A DNA stretch of 64,000 bases from Collinsella aerofaciens. GTDB lineage: Bacteria > Actinomycetota > Coriobacteriia > Coriobacteriales > Coriobacteriaceae. Where the stretch lies: contig CAJMHW010000003.1 in NCBI GenBank assembly GCA_905213325.1, positions 45,441-109,440 on the forward strand, read 5' to 3'. How positions within the stretch are numbered: position 1 is the stretch's first letter; each line of letters starts with the position of its first letter. Shown here piece by piece: positions 39,897 through 48,995 of this stretch. Both the position numbers and the translations under genes were made by a program. The notes beneath the pieces were generated by a model. It had not been told where the DNA came from, made no database searches, and worked only from the letters and a program-made list of their open reading frames with translations.

Positions 39897-41075
39897 TTAC
39901 TTGCCGTTGACGATGCGCTCGACGTCGGAAGCGATCATGAACTCCTCGTCCGTAGGGATGACGAAAATCTTGACCTTGGAATCCTTGGCGGACAGGCACC
40001 AAGCGCCGTCGCCACGCAGGGCGTTACGGGCATGATCCATCTTGACACCCATAAAGGCCAGACGGTCGGCCACGCCAGCGCGAACGGCCGGAGCGTGCTC
40101 GCCGATGCCGGCAGTAAAGACCAGGGTGTCCATGCCGCACATGGAGGTGGCCATCTCGGCGGCCTTGGCGGCAATCTTGTAGACAAACATGTCGAAGGCG
40201 AGCTGAGCCTCGGGGTCACCAGCGGCGGCGAGCTCCTCGACGTTGCGGCAGTCGTTGGTCTTGCCGCCGGTCACAGCCAAAAGGCCGGACTTCTTGTTCA
40301 TCATCTCGTCGACCTCGTCGAAGGTGTAGCCGCCCTCGCGCTGCAGGTAGCACACGGTAGCCGGATCGATGGAGCCGCAGCGGGTGCCCATCATGACACC
40401 GTCGAGCGGCGTCAAGCCCATGGTGGTGTCCATGCACTTGCCGTCCTCGATGGCGCACAGGGAAGCGCCGGAGCCGATATGGCACACGACGACCTTGCGG
40501 GCCTCGCCGTTGGTCATCTCGGCGACCTTTTTGGAGATGTAACGGTAGCTGGTGCCGTGGGCGCCGTACTTACGGATGTGCAGCTTGTCGCAAACGTCCT
40601 TGGGCAGAGCGTAAGTCTTGGCGACCTCGGGCATGTTGAAGTGGAAAGCGGTGTCATAGACCGTGACGTTGGGCAGGTCGGGATACTGCTCCAGGCAGAA
40701 CTCGATAACGTTGGCCTCGGGGTTGTTGTGGAGCGGCGCCAGCGGGGCGACCTCGCGGATCTTGGCGAGAACGTCCTCGTCGACGAGGGAGGAGTCGCCA
40801 AAGTACCAACCGCCCTGAACGATGCGATGGCCGATGCCCTCGATCTTGACGCCGTTGGCCTCGAGATCCTTCAGAACGACCTCGATGGCGACCTTGTGGT
40901 CGGGGAACTCGATGTTCTCGGTCACCTTCTTGGAACCGTTGGCAGCGTGGGTGAAGGTACCGCCGGTAAAGCAGACGCGCTCGCAGGAGCCCTTTGCGGA
41001 CACCTTGTGAGACTTGGTATCGATGACCTGATACTTAAGGGTCGAAGATCCCGCGTTGACGACCAGAACGTTCAT
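39897..41075 (-). CDS. Acetate kinase homologue, copy 2 (altered active-site motifs)
   Basis: 392-aa paralogue of the neighbouring acetate kinase, same length and clearly homologous throughout, but divergent. Two conserved active-site motifs are changed: HGTSH reads HGTSYRY, and HLGNG reads HIGSG. The N-terminal NAGSSTLKY, VYDTAFH and GTRCGSIDP segments are kept. The changes might alter acyl substrate preference (for example propionate or butyrate) or activity. Preceded by its own untranslated leader and followed by a terminator. Confidence 0.88.
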   Translation of the reverse strand: MNVLVVNAGSSTLKYQVIDTKSHKVSAKGSCERVCFTGGTFTHAANGSKKVTENIEFPDHKVAIEVVLKDLEANGVKIEGIGHRIVQGGWYFGDSSLVDEDVLAKIREVAPLAPLHNNPEANVIEFCLEQYPDLPNVTVYDTAFHFNMPEVAKTYALPKDVCDKLHIRKYGAHGTSYRYISKKVAEMTNGEARKVVVCHIGSGASLCAIEDGKCMDTTMGLTPLDGVMMGTRCGSIDPATVCYLQREGGYTFDEVDEMMNKKSGLLAVTGGKTNDCRNVEELAAAGDPEAQLAFDMFVYKIAAKAAEMATSMCGMDTLVFTAGIGEHAPAVRAGVADRLAFMGVKMDHARNALRGDGAWCLSAKDSKVKIFVIPTDEEFMIASDVERIVNGK

Positions 41076-41128
41076 GTGTCTCCCTACTAACAGGCGGTGT
41101 GGCGCCGCCAGGTTACATACGCTTCAAT

Positions 41129-41162
41129 AATAAACCCAAACGCCCTCGCGCTCGGGTTTATT
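41129..41162 (-). terminator. Terminator after the MFS gene
   Basis: AATAAACCC pairs with GGGTTTATT (9 bp, 16-nt loop with GC-rich inner bases). It lies between the MFS stop and the acetate kinase start on the minus strand. Confidence 0.65.
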
Positions 41163-41195
41163 GCGTTGATATATAAGTTATCGGTGCCCAAATAC

Positions 41196-42356
41196 TCATG
41201 GCCTTTGACTTGTAAGACGAAAGAGCGCGGGGATATACACCAAAGAAGAAATCCCGAGCGCTACAAGCAATATGACTCGAATACCCGCGATGCTGCTCAA
41301 CGCAGCATTGAACAGATAGAAAAGGATGGCACCCACCGCCACCATCTGGCTTTGGACCGAAATCAGTGAACAGCGCATCGAAGAATCGACAGCATTTTGA
41401 AAAATTGAGTATTTAATTGGAGCAAATAACGAGTAAGCGACCGTCTGCAGTACATAGAACACGGGCAGCAAATAGACCGGAGTAAAGGGAATCAAAAACA
41501 GAGCAGTCAGGGAAAGGCGCACGATGCCGCAAATACGCGCAAAACGGCCCTTGTCGACATGAGCAATCACACTGGGCACAATAAGCCCCATGGAGGCCGA
41601 GGCAAGGAGCTGGACCGCAATGGTCACACCCGAAGCGACGGCATTCATTCCGCGACCCGCAAGCAACAGTGAGAAAAAGTCTTCCAGGGCGACAAAAGCA
41701 AATGCCTGAGAGCAGTCCATGATGAACGCTGAACGAAGAATGCCGTTACGCGCAATAGCGGCACCGATCATCTTCGGGCTAATTCCACGCTCAGGTGTCG
41801 CTGTAGTGTCCCCTCTTCGCATCTCAGGAATGCAGACAACGACAACCAACGTCAACACCATTGCGATGATATCTGCCAAAAGACCAATGAGATACGCGCC
41901 AGCGGACGAAATGAAACCGCCCACACAAGCGGAGAGGGCATAAGAGGCATAGAAAACAAATCGCTCAACGACATTAAGCCTTACGAGCTGGTCCAGAGAG
42001 ACGCTGTCAATGTAAATCGCTTCCATGGACCCGCTCATACATGCAGCGGCAAAACCTTTGAGAGCAAACGCGCCGATTAAAAGCAGAGGAGAACGGACGA
42101 GAAGCAGGGCGGCGTAGTATCCAAGCATCCCCACGACGCCAACGAGACCACTTGTCTTTCGTCCAAACCTATCGGCAATATAGCCAGTGGGAACTTCAAG
42201 GATGAACTTGCTCACTTGATATGCAATCATCATGCTAGAAATCGCCACCATCGAGAATCCGACGAATTCAAGGTAAACCGTCAGAAAATACAAAATGGTG
42301 CTGAAGTTCGACAGAAAAACAAACGTCATATAAAGCAAAACCGTACGGTTTTTCAT
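41196..42356 (-). CDS. Major facilitator superfamily transporter
   Basis: 386-aa protein with about 12 helices and the MFS loop GYIADRFGRKTSGLVG between helices 2 and 3. A GGAGG site lies seven nt before the ATG at 42356. The LysR-family gene lies 119 bp upstream on the same strand and may control it. A and T are a little more frequent here than in neighbouring genes, consistent with a later acquisition. Substrate unknown; drug-efflux-like. Confidence 0.82.
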   Translation of the reverse strand: MKNRTVLLYMTFVFLSNFSTILYFLTVYLEFVGFSMVAISSMMIAYQVSKFILEVPTGYIADRFGRKTSGLVGVVGMLGYYAALLLVRSPLLLIGAFALKGFAAACMSGSMEAIYIDSVSLDQLVRLNVVERFVFYASYALSACVGGFISSAGAYLIGLLADIIAMVLTLVVVVCIPEMRRGDTTATPERGISPKMIGAAIARNGILRSAFIMDCSQAFAFVALEDFFSLLLAGRGMNAVASGVTIAVQLLASASMGLIVPSVIAHVDKGRFARICGIVRLSLTALFLIPFTPVYLLPVFYVLQTVAYSLFAPIKYSIFQNAVDSSMRCSLISVQSQMVAVGAILFYLFNAALSSIAGIRVILLVALGISSLVYIPALFRLTSQRP

Positions 42357-42475
42357 GCTCCGCCCTCCAAGAGTCAACAATCTAAATCGGAATCTTGGAA
42401 AAGCATGAGGGCAAAGCCGTCAGTCATGTGTTACAAGGCGTCAACATTCACTTGACGACACGAGGCCAAATGGCC

Positions 42476-43366
42476 TCACGAAGCAAGATGACGCAATAGG
42501 TGAAGAAATACCGTCTGGTGTCGATCGGTCCAGGCATTTTGTCGATAGCAAAAGTAGATGGGCAAGGCTACGTCATGCGAACCTTCAATAGAGTACTCGC
42601 TCACTTCCGACCCATCTGATGCGAGAGAAGAGCCAGAAAAACCCAATATCAATCCCCCGGCTTGAAGAAACTCAGCCTGCGCTCTGTTTCCGTATTCGAC
42701 GTCGCGGAAGCGGAAATTAACCAGCTGAGCTTCGGGGCATTGATTGATCGCATTGAGACAGGGCGACAAATTAATGGGAACAGCTAACCTGCCGCCCAGT
42801 AACTCACGAACGGTCATAGCACCCACAGATTGATGACCCGCTGGGCACGAAAGAACCTTGAGCTCCTTTTCACCCAAGTATTTCGAAGAAAGGACACTGT
42901 CCCTTGGTTCCTCAAATGAGATGGCCGCATCCGAAATGCCAAGCACAAGTGATTCAAAGCATGTAGCCGTTGGCTGATGCCACACATCAAGGTGAATCTG
43001 AGGGTGCGAGCTTTCAAACGAGTCGTACCAGTTTTCGGAAAAAAGACGCCCCCGCCCGTGAAGACAGGGGACGTAAAGACGAAAGTGGCCGTCGGGCGAA
43101 ACGCCACCGTTCCCCGATTGGGTGTACTTTTTGAGATCGTCGACTTGTGCCAGGATCACGCGTGCACGACGCGCAAATTCTCTGCCCGCCGGAGACAAAA
43201 CAGCCTCCCCCGCCGATCGATTGAGCAAAACGATCTGATACTCAGACTCCAGTTTCTTAATTGCCGACGAGACAGCCTGTGGGCTCACGTGAACGGCGCG
43301 AGCCGCTTTGCGCACGCCGCCGTAGTTCGCTACCGCTTGAAGGTATTCGAGTTGAGAAAACTGCAT
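42476..43366 (-). CDS. LysR-family transcriptional regulator
   Basis: 296-aa regulator. The N-terminal winged HTH reads FSQLEYLQAVANYGGVRKAA then AVHVSPQAVSSAIKKLESEYQI; the rest is a periplasmic-binding-like effector domain (about 90-290). It is upstream of and co-oriented with the MFS gene, a likely target. It sits 41 bp after the HIT gene on the same strand, so read-through is possible. Confidence 0.88.
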   Translation of the reverse strand: MQFSQLEYLQAVANYGGVRKAARAVHVSPQAVSSAIKKLESEYQIVLLNRSAGEAVLSPAGREFARRARVILAQVDDLKKYTQSGNGGVSPDGHFRLYVPCLHGRGRLFSENWYDSFESSHPQIHLDVWHQPTATCFESLVLGISDAAISFEEPRDSVLSSKYLGEKELKVLSCPAGHQSVGAMTVRELLGGRLAVPINLSPCLNAINQCPEAQLVNFRFRDVEYGNRAQAEFLQAGGLILGFSGSSLASDGSEVSEYSIEGSHDVALPIYFCYRQNAWTDRHQTVFLHLLRHLAS

Positions 43367-43407
43367 AGGTTACTCCAAAGGCAGCCAAGGCGACGGGCCG
43401 TGCGTCC

Positions 43408-43743
43408 TCAGATGAGGTTCTCGCCCAGGTTCTTGCCGCCGAGGACGTGCATGTGGAAGTGCATGACGGTCTGACCGGCGTTGACGCCCTTGTTGGAGAT
43501 GACGCGGAAACCGTCCTCCAGACCCTTGGCCTTGGCGACCTCCTGGATGGCGTGGGCCATGGCGCCCATGGTCTCGGCGGGCACGTTATCGGCGATGTCA
43601 CTGTAGTGCTTCTTGGGGATCACGAGCGTGTGGACCGGCGCCTGGGGATTGAGGTCGTCGAACGCGATGACCTGGTCATCCTCGTAGACGACGGTCGAGG
43701 GGATCTCGTGGTTGGCAATTTTGCAGAAGATGCAATCACACAT
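43408..43743 (-). CDS. HIT family nucleotide-binding protein
   Basis: 111-aa histidine triad protein (Hint type), purine nucleoside phosphoramidate hydrolase. It starts CDCIFCKIANHEIPSTVVYE, has FDDLNPQAPVHTLVIPKKH and the triad HFHMHVLGG. The start at 43743 is set by GAAAGGA upstream. Same strand as xseBA but 31 bp or more apart from each neighbour. Confidence 0.94.
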   Translation of the reverse strand: MCDCIFCKIANHEIPSTVVYEDDQVIAFDDLNPQAPVHTLVIPKKHYSDIADNVPAETMGAMAHAIQEVAKAKGLEDGFRVISNKGVNAGQTVMHFHMHVLGGKNLGENLI

Positions 43744-43792
43744 GGTTGGTTCCTTTCTCACAGACCAAGGTAATTATATTTGGTCGGGATGG

Positions 43793-44059
43793 TTAGAACG
43801 AAAGGTTGTCGTCGGTGTTGGCGGCTTCGCCGTCGGCGAGCACGTCGTTGCCGTCGACGTCCTTCAGGAGCACCGAGACCTTCTGCTCGGCATCGGACAA
43901 GCGGGTACGCAGGCTCTTGAGGAGCTCGACGCCGCGGGTATAGCTCTCAAGCGACTCCTCGAGCTCCATATCACCCGACTCCAAGCTGCGGATGATGAGC
44001 TCCAACTCCTGTGAAGCCTGCTTGTACGTAAGCTGCTCGACCGGGGTCTTCTCTGCCAT
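43793..44059 (-). CDS. xseB: Exodeoxyribonuclease VII small subunit
   Basis: 88-aa helical protein matching XseB: TYKQASQELELIIRSLESGD and LEESLESYTRGVELLKSLRTRLSDAEQKV. It binds the large subunit to form exonuclease VII, which degrades single-stranded DNA. The acidic C-terminal tail is common. It follows xseA by 42 bp. Confidence 0.93.
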   Translation of the reverse strand: MAEKTPVEQLTYKQASQELELIIRSLESGDMELEESLESYTRGVELLKSLRTRLSDAEQKVSVLLKDVDGNDVLADGEAANTDDNLSF

Positions 44060-44101
44060 ATCTGTTTCCTTTCCTAAAGGTTTATCGCTATGAAACGCGG
44101 C

Positions 44102-45553
44102 CTACTCGACCGTATCGACCGTTGCCGCCACGTTGCCGTCTGCCATGCGCACGCGAATGGCGTCACCGGGCTTAAAGGTCTTGGCGCTCGTGGCCACCCC
44201 ATCATCGCTGTACGCGATGGAATAACCACGGGCAAGCACCTTGAGCGGCGACAGGGCATCGAGCGAGGCTGCCGCACGGCCCAGGTCGGATGCTGGCTTG
44301 TTGAGCATCGTGCGCCCCTGATGCTCCAGGCGGGAGCTTGCGAGCGTGAGCGCATGGCGCTTGCCATCGAGTCCTGAGGTGCTTGCGATCAAGCGCTCGG
44401 GCAGACGCTCAAAGTTGGAGCGGAATGCCCCAACCGAACGCGTTATGGCGCCGGACAAACGATCGGCCGTCAGGGCAAGCTCAGACTCGCGACGCTCAAC
44501 CATAAACGTTGGGTCGTTGAGGCACGGGCGGCACGCAGCCGCATCGAGCGCATCGCCCAAGCGAGCCGTATAGGTATCCCAGGCACGGCGACCGCGCTGA
44601 TCGAGCATCTCCAGGTCGACCTGGGCCGACCCAATCATCGATGCCATCGCAGCACCCAGACGTTGATAGCGCGCCTCGAGCACATCGGCCAACTCCGTCA
44701 TAGCCGGCGCCACCGATTCGGCCGCCGCCGTAGGCGTGGAGGCGCGACGGTCGCTCACCATGTCGCAAATCGAGGTATCGGGCTCATGGCCAATGCCGGT
44801 CACCACGGGCACGGGACAAGCCGCCACCGCGCGGGCAAGCTCCTCGTCATTAAAGGTCATGAGGTCCTCAAAGGAGCCGCCGCCGCGCACCAACAAAATA
44901 CAGTCGGGCGCCGGCGTAATGGAAGCGGCGCGGCGCAGGCCCTCAATGAGCTCTGTCGGCGCACCCTCGCCTTGTACCTTGGCACCCACGCAGACGAGCT
45001 CGACGAGCGGGTTGCGACGACGCAATGTGCGCTTGACGTCGTCGATTACGGCACCCGAAAGCGAGGTGACGACCGCCACGCGGGAGCAGAACACCGGGAT
45101 GCGGCGCTTGCGCGCTTCGTCCATCAGACCCTCACGGCGTAGCTTTTCGGCCAGTTGCGCCACTTGTTGACGCAGCAGACCCTCCCCCGCCAGCGAAAAC
45201 GAGCGAGCGACAAAGCTCATGCGGCCCGTAGCCTTATAGAGATTGAAGCTGCCCTTAAAGCTCACCTGCATACCGTCGCGCAGATCGAACGTGCGCTTGA
45301 GATAGACACCCTTCCAAATGATGCAGTCAACGGCGGCCGAATCGTCCTTGATCTGGAAATAGCAGTGGCCGCTTCGGGCGTTAGGACCACGAAAACCCGT
45401 GACCTCGCCCAAGACGCTCAGCTGCGGAATGGCATCGAGCGCACCGGCGGCGATCTCCACCGCCTGGCTCACGCTGAGCTCCTTGCGCTCTTGCTCGTCC
45501 GAACCGTCGAACTCGGCGGAAACGGCATTACCGGTTAGGTTCCAGCCTGCCAC
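44102..45553 (-). CDS. xseA: Exodeoxyribonuclease VII large subunit
   Basis: 483-aa catalytic subunit. An N-terminal OB-fold (SVSQAVEIAAGALDAIPQLSVLGEVTGF...HCYFQIKDDSAAVDCIIWKG) is followed by the catalytic domain with ALTSLSGAVIDDV-like VVTSLSGAVIDDVKRTL, LLVRGGGSFEDLMTFNDEELARAV and GIGHEPDTSICDMVSDRRASTPTAAAE, then a coiled-coil and C-terminal GYSIAY segment. All are XseA signatures. Confidence 0.95.
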   Translation of the reverse strand: MAGWNLTGNAVSAEFDGSDEQERKELSVSQAVEIAAGALDAIPQLSVLGEVTGFRGPNARSGHCYFQIKDDSAAVDCIIWKGVYLKRTFDLRDGMQVSFKGSFNLYKATGRMSFVARSFSLAGEGLLRQQVAQLAEKLRREGLMDEARKRRIPVFCSRVAVVTSLSGAVIDDVKRTLRRRNPLVELVCVGAKVQGEGAPTELIEGLRRAASITPAPDCILLVRGGGSFEDLMTFNDEELARAVAACPVPVVTGIGHEPDTSICDMVSDRRASTPTAAAESVAPAMTELADVLEARYQRLGAAMASMIGSAQVDLEMLDQRGRRAWDTYTARLGDALDAAACRPCLNDPTFMVERRESELALTADRLSGAITRSVGAFRSNFERLPERLIASTSGLDGKRHALTLASSRLEHQGRTMLNKPASDLGRAAASLDALSPLKVLARGYSIAYSDDGVATSAKTFKPGDAIRVRMADGNVAATVDTVE

Positions 45554-45668
45554 GCAGCCTCCTTTCGTTATCGAGCACAGAGGCTCCGGCCCCGTGCGAA
45601 ATTAAGTCCAACACATAGTACAGTGCCGCGAGGACACGAATCCCCGCGGCGCCTGCCTGCCCCATTTG

Positions 45669-46373
45669 TTATCGGTTGGAGTTTCTGTTGTAGCGAGCCA
45701 TAAGGTAGAGCAACTGAATGATCGAAGTGAGCGCTGCAGCCACATAGGTAAGCGCGGCTGCCGTCAGTACCTTCTTGGCGCCGTTGACCTGCTTGGAGCT
45801 CATGCCCGACTGCTCGATGTACGCCACAGCACGTCGGCTGGCGTCAATCTCGACAGGCAACGTAACGAGTTGGAACAGCACACTAAACGAGAAGAAGATC
45901 AACGCGAGGGTCGTGAGCCCGGCAATGTTCATAAACAGGCCCAAGAGTAACACGATGGTCCAGGTGTTCTGGGTAAAGTTGACGACCGGCACGAGGGCGG
46001 TACGCACTTTCATCATGGCATAGCCGCTTTGACGCTGGGCGGCATGGCCCGCCTCGTGGCAGGCGACGGCAACGCTTGCGACCGAACCGCCCGAACGGTT
46101 GGCATCCGACAGATACAGGTTGTTGTCCTGCGGGTTGTAATGGTCGGTGAGCTCGCCAGCGACACCCTTGATACCCACGGCGCTACAACCGTTGGCATCG
46201 AGCATGCGGCGAGCGACTGTGGCACCCGTATCGCCGTCCGAGCGAACCTTGGACCAGGTTTTGTACGTCGAGTTGATATAGTTCTGTGCGGCAAGGCCAA
46301 GCACCGTGCAGACAAGAACAACCAGCAGGTACAGCGGGTCGATGCCAAAGCCGTATCCATAGTAATAAGGCAT
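45669..46373 (-). CDS. YugP-like membrane zinc metallopeptidase
   Basis: 234-aa membrane protein of the Zn_peptidase_2 (YugP) family. The zinc-binding helix is VACHEAGHAAQRQSGY; another signature is LTDHYNPQDNNLYLSD. One N-terminal helix and about three C-terminal helices are visible. Function of the family is unclear. A stem GCCGCG/CGCGGC (45625-45650) follows the gene. Confidence 0.88.
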   Translation of the reverse strand: MPYYYGYGFGIDPLYLLVVLVCTVLGLAAQNYINSTYKTWSKVRSDGDTGATVARRMLDANGCSAVGIKGVAGELTDHYNPQDNNLYLSDANRSGGSVASVAVACHEAGHAAQRQSGYAMMKVRTALVPVVNFTQNTWTIVLLLGLFMNIAGLTTLALIFFSFSVLFQLVTLPVEIDASRRAVAYIEQSGMSSKQVNGAKKVLTAAALTYVAAALTSIIQLLYLMARYNRNSNR

Positions 46374-46437
46374 GCGAATTCCTCCGAGTCGAGTTACACG
46401 TTGGAGGCATTTTACCCACTCAACCGGCTAGGCTTCC

Positions 46438-47571
46438 CTACAGGAGCTCGATTTTGCCGTCCTTCACCGTCAACCCCATATTGCCGGAAAGCAGATCGTC
46501 CAGGCGCGAGCCCACAAGCTCAAAGCGCCAACCTTCGCGCAGGCGGCTCTGCTCGGGATGCTCAATGTAGTCGGCCAGGTCATCGCGCGAGGCAATGACC
46601 GAGGTCGCAACGCCTGAGCGCTCGGCAACCAGGCGGATAAGCGCATACATAAGGTCAGTCACGCTCTCCAGCTCCGGCGAAATCTGACGATGTCCGCGCA
46701 CCAAGAGCGGCAGGCGATCGTGCGGACAGCTCGCACCGCGCTTGATGGCCATGAGCGCACCGTCCACGTCGCGCTCCCCCAGCTGATCGGTGCCGCGGAT
46801 ACTGCGGAACTCCTCAACGCGCACGGGATTGCGCTTGACGAGCGCCAGCAGCGTATCGTCGGACATGACCCACTTGCGCGGGATGTTACGGCGCTCGGCG
46901 CGGTCCTCGCGCCAGGCGGCGAGCTCGCGCGCGATGCCCAACTGGTGACGGCTGCACGAATTGATGCGTTTGACCTTGCGGAACGCCTCGTGGCGATCGG
47001 CGCGATAGTGCGACTCGTCAGCCAGCGGGCGCAGCTCGTCGAGCACCCAGTCCACACGGCCCAGCTCGCGCAGGCGGCTCATCATCTCGGTATAGGCGAC
47101 GATCAGGTACTTGACGTCATCGATCGCATACTCAATCTGCTTATCGGTCAGCGGGCGGCGCGACCAGTCGGTCAGCGACTCGGTCTTGGGCAGCGATACG
47201 CCGCAGAACGTCTGAACAAGCGCGCCATACGAAATCTGCTGGCGCTCGCCCAAAAAGGCGGCGGCGACCTGCGTATCGAAAATCGGTCGTGGCAGCACGC
47301 CCACGGTATGGAGCATGACCTCCATATCCTGCGAGCACGCGTGGAAGACCTTGGTCACGCTCTCGTCGGCCATAAGCTCGGCCAGCGGCAATAGGTCGTC
47401 GATCACCAGGGGGTCGACCGCGACGCTCTCGGCAGGGGTGGCAATCTGAACCAGGCACAGACGCGGATGGAACGTGCGCTCGCGCAAAAACTCGGTATCG
47501 ACGGCAATCGCGTCGAACTCGCGGGCGCGCTGGCAAAAGTCGAGTAGAGCCTGATGTGTGGAAATGTACAT
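46438..47571 (-). CDS. rnd: Ribonuclease D-type 3'-5' exonuclease
   Basis: 377-aa DEDD exonuclease. Motifs: AVDTEFLRERTFHPRLCLVQ (DE), VFHACSQDMEVM (D), and YAIDDVKYLIVAY (YxxxD), followed by an HRDC domain with DDTLLALVKRNPVRVEEFRSI. It trims tRNA 3' ends in other bacteria. The start at 47571 lacks a strong ribosome site. Divergent from the lipid kinase gene. Confidence 0.88.
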   Translation of the reverse strand: MYISTHQALLDFCQRAREFDAIAVDTEFLRERTFHPRLCLVQIATPAESVAVDPLVIDDLLPLAELMADESVTKVFHACSQDMEVMLHTVGVLPRPIFDTQVAAAFLGERQQISYGALVQTFCGVSLPKTESLTDWSRRPLTDKQIEYAIDDVKYLIVAYTEMMSRLRELGRVDWVLDELRPLADESHYRADRHEAFRKVKRINSCSRHQLGIARELAAWREDRAERRNIPRKWVMSDDTLLALVKRNPVRVEEFRSIRGTDQLGERDVDGALMAIKRGASCPHDRLPLLVRGHRQISPELESVTDLMYALIRLVAERSGVATSVIASRDDLADYIEHPEQSRLREGWRFELVGSRLDDLLSGNMGLTVKDGKIELL

Positions 47572-47669
47572 ATCAACCCATCGAATAAGGTTAGGCCCGA
47601 AAAACACGGGTAGGATATCGGCATTGCCTTACAACTATACTCGGTTAGTCACAGAACGGGAACGTAAGT

Positions 47670-48587
47670 ATGCGCTGCCTTATCATCCACAACCCGGCAT
47701 CGGGCCCCAGCTCAGATGAAATCTTCGCATTCACGCACGCCCTCGCGCAGGGCGGCGACGAGGTCGTGATGCGCTTTATCGGCGATGGCATGGAGCCCGA
47801 GGACGCCGTGGCGGACGTGCGCGAGTTCGATCGCGTGGTGGTCTCGGGCGGCGACGGCACCGTCTCCAACGTGCTCGACCAGATGCGCGGATGCGGCGTC
47901 CCCACACTCGTCTTCCCCTCTGGCACGGCATGCCTGTTCTTCAACAACATAGGCAATGCCCCCGAGGCGGCGGCACTCGCCAAGGCCTGCCGCGCCGGCC
48001 GCACGGTCAAGGTCGACATGGGTGAGCTCTTTTGGCTCGACGAGGACGGCAACGAAAAGCGCCATGGTTTTATCATCATCGCCGGCTCGGGCTTCGACGC
48101 CGAGATCATGATGAAGGCCGCCCCCACCAAAAACGACATCGGCGAGATCGCCTACTTCCTGTCGGCGCTTGCCACGCCCAATCCCACAGTGGCGCGCTTT
48201 ACGATTGAGCATGACGGCATTGTCGAGGAGCTCGACGGCATCTGCTGCATGGCAGGCAACACCTCGGTCATCCAAAACGACATCAACCTGTTCCCAGACT
48301 GCCGCATGAACGACGGCATGGTCGACATCGCGGTCATCGAGCCCGTAAAAACCGTGCAGTTGCTGCCCACCGTGATCACCGCTGCGCTCGACCCCGCCGG
48401 CAAGGTGCTCGGTCGCCCGCAGTTCAAGATCATCCAGACCAAGGAAGCTAAGATTACCTGTACACCGTCGCTGGGCATGCAGTTCGATGGCGAGATTATC
48501 TCCAGCAACTCCGGCGTCTTTGGCGCCCGCGCGCTTCCGCAATGCCTCGACCTCATCGTCGACGAATTCTCACCGCTCGGTAAATAG
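47670..48587 (+). CDS. Diacylglycerol/lipid kinase family protein
   Basis: 305-aa cytoplasmic lipid kinase-like protein. The catalytic fold opens MRCLIIHNPASGPSSDE and carries VVVSGGDGTVSNVLDQM (GGDGT), FPSGTACLFFNN and IIAGSGFDAEIM. It resembles DgkB/YegS-type kinases of diacylglycerol or related lipids. It is followed by a 30-codon membrane-peptide gene 9 bp downstream. Confidence 0.87.
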   Translation: MRCLIIHNPASGPSSDEIFAFTHALAQGGDEVVMRFIGDGMEPEDAVADVREFDRVVVSGGDGTVSNVLDQMRGCGVPTLVFPSGTACLFFNNIGNAPEAAALAKACRAGRTVKVDMGELFWLDEDGNEKRHGFIIIAGSGFDAEIMMKAAPTKNDIGEIAYFLSALATPNPTVARFTIEHDGIVEELDGICCMAGNTSVIQNDINLFPDCRMNDGMVDIAVIEPVKTVQLLPTVITAALDPAGKVLGRPQFKIIQTKEAKITCTPSLGMQFDGEIISSNSGVFGARALPQCLDLIVDEFSPLGK

Positions 48588-48596
48588 GAGGACCCC

Positions 48597-48689
48597 ATGA
48601 ACGACAATCCCCTGCTCGGCTTTATCGTCATCGTTTTGGCCATGCTCGTCGGCTATGCGATCAACGTGATTCACCGCCGGAAGAAGTAA
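48597..48689 (+). CDS. 30-aa single-pass membrane peptide
   Basis: Short gene preceded by AGGAGG at six nt, hence likely translated. The product begins MNDNPLLGF, has one hydrophobic helix (FIVIVLAMLVGYAINVI) and ends in the basic HRRKK. It follows the lipid kinase gene by 9 bp, with a terminator after it, so the two are co-transcribed. Small membrane partners of this kind often tune a neighbour enzyme; the role here is unknown. Confidence 0.6.
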   Translation: MNDNPLLGFIVIVLAMLVGYAINVIHRRKK

Positions 48690-48725
48690 TTCCACATTGG
48701 TATGATATTCATCCGAATATCATCT

Positions 48726-48765
48726 CCCCCGCTGTTTATGCATTTGCCAAACAGCGGGGGATTTT
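48726..48765 (+). terminator. Terminator after the lipid kinase operon
   Basis: CCCCCGCTGTTT pairs perfectly with AAACAGCGGGGG (11-nt loop) and runs into ATTTTTC. Confidence 0.9.
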
Positions 48766-48995
48766 TCATTTCGGTATTTCCAGACGCTTTATCCAGATGC
48801 AGTAATTGCAGGGCGTCTTTATTTGGCTAAAGCTACAAACTGAGTATATTAAACCGCTCATCGCATATTTCATTACGCTTATCGAGTAAGCATTTTTCAT
48901 AGATGAATATTGTTTCCGATTCGTTACGCTAAGGAAGTGTCTTTATTGGCTGAAGCCCTCTGGCTGCGGAGGGCTTTCGCACGCTGGGAGGGAAT

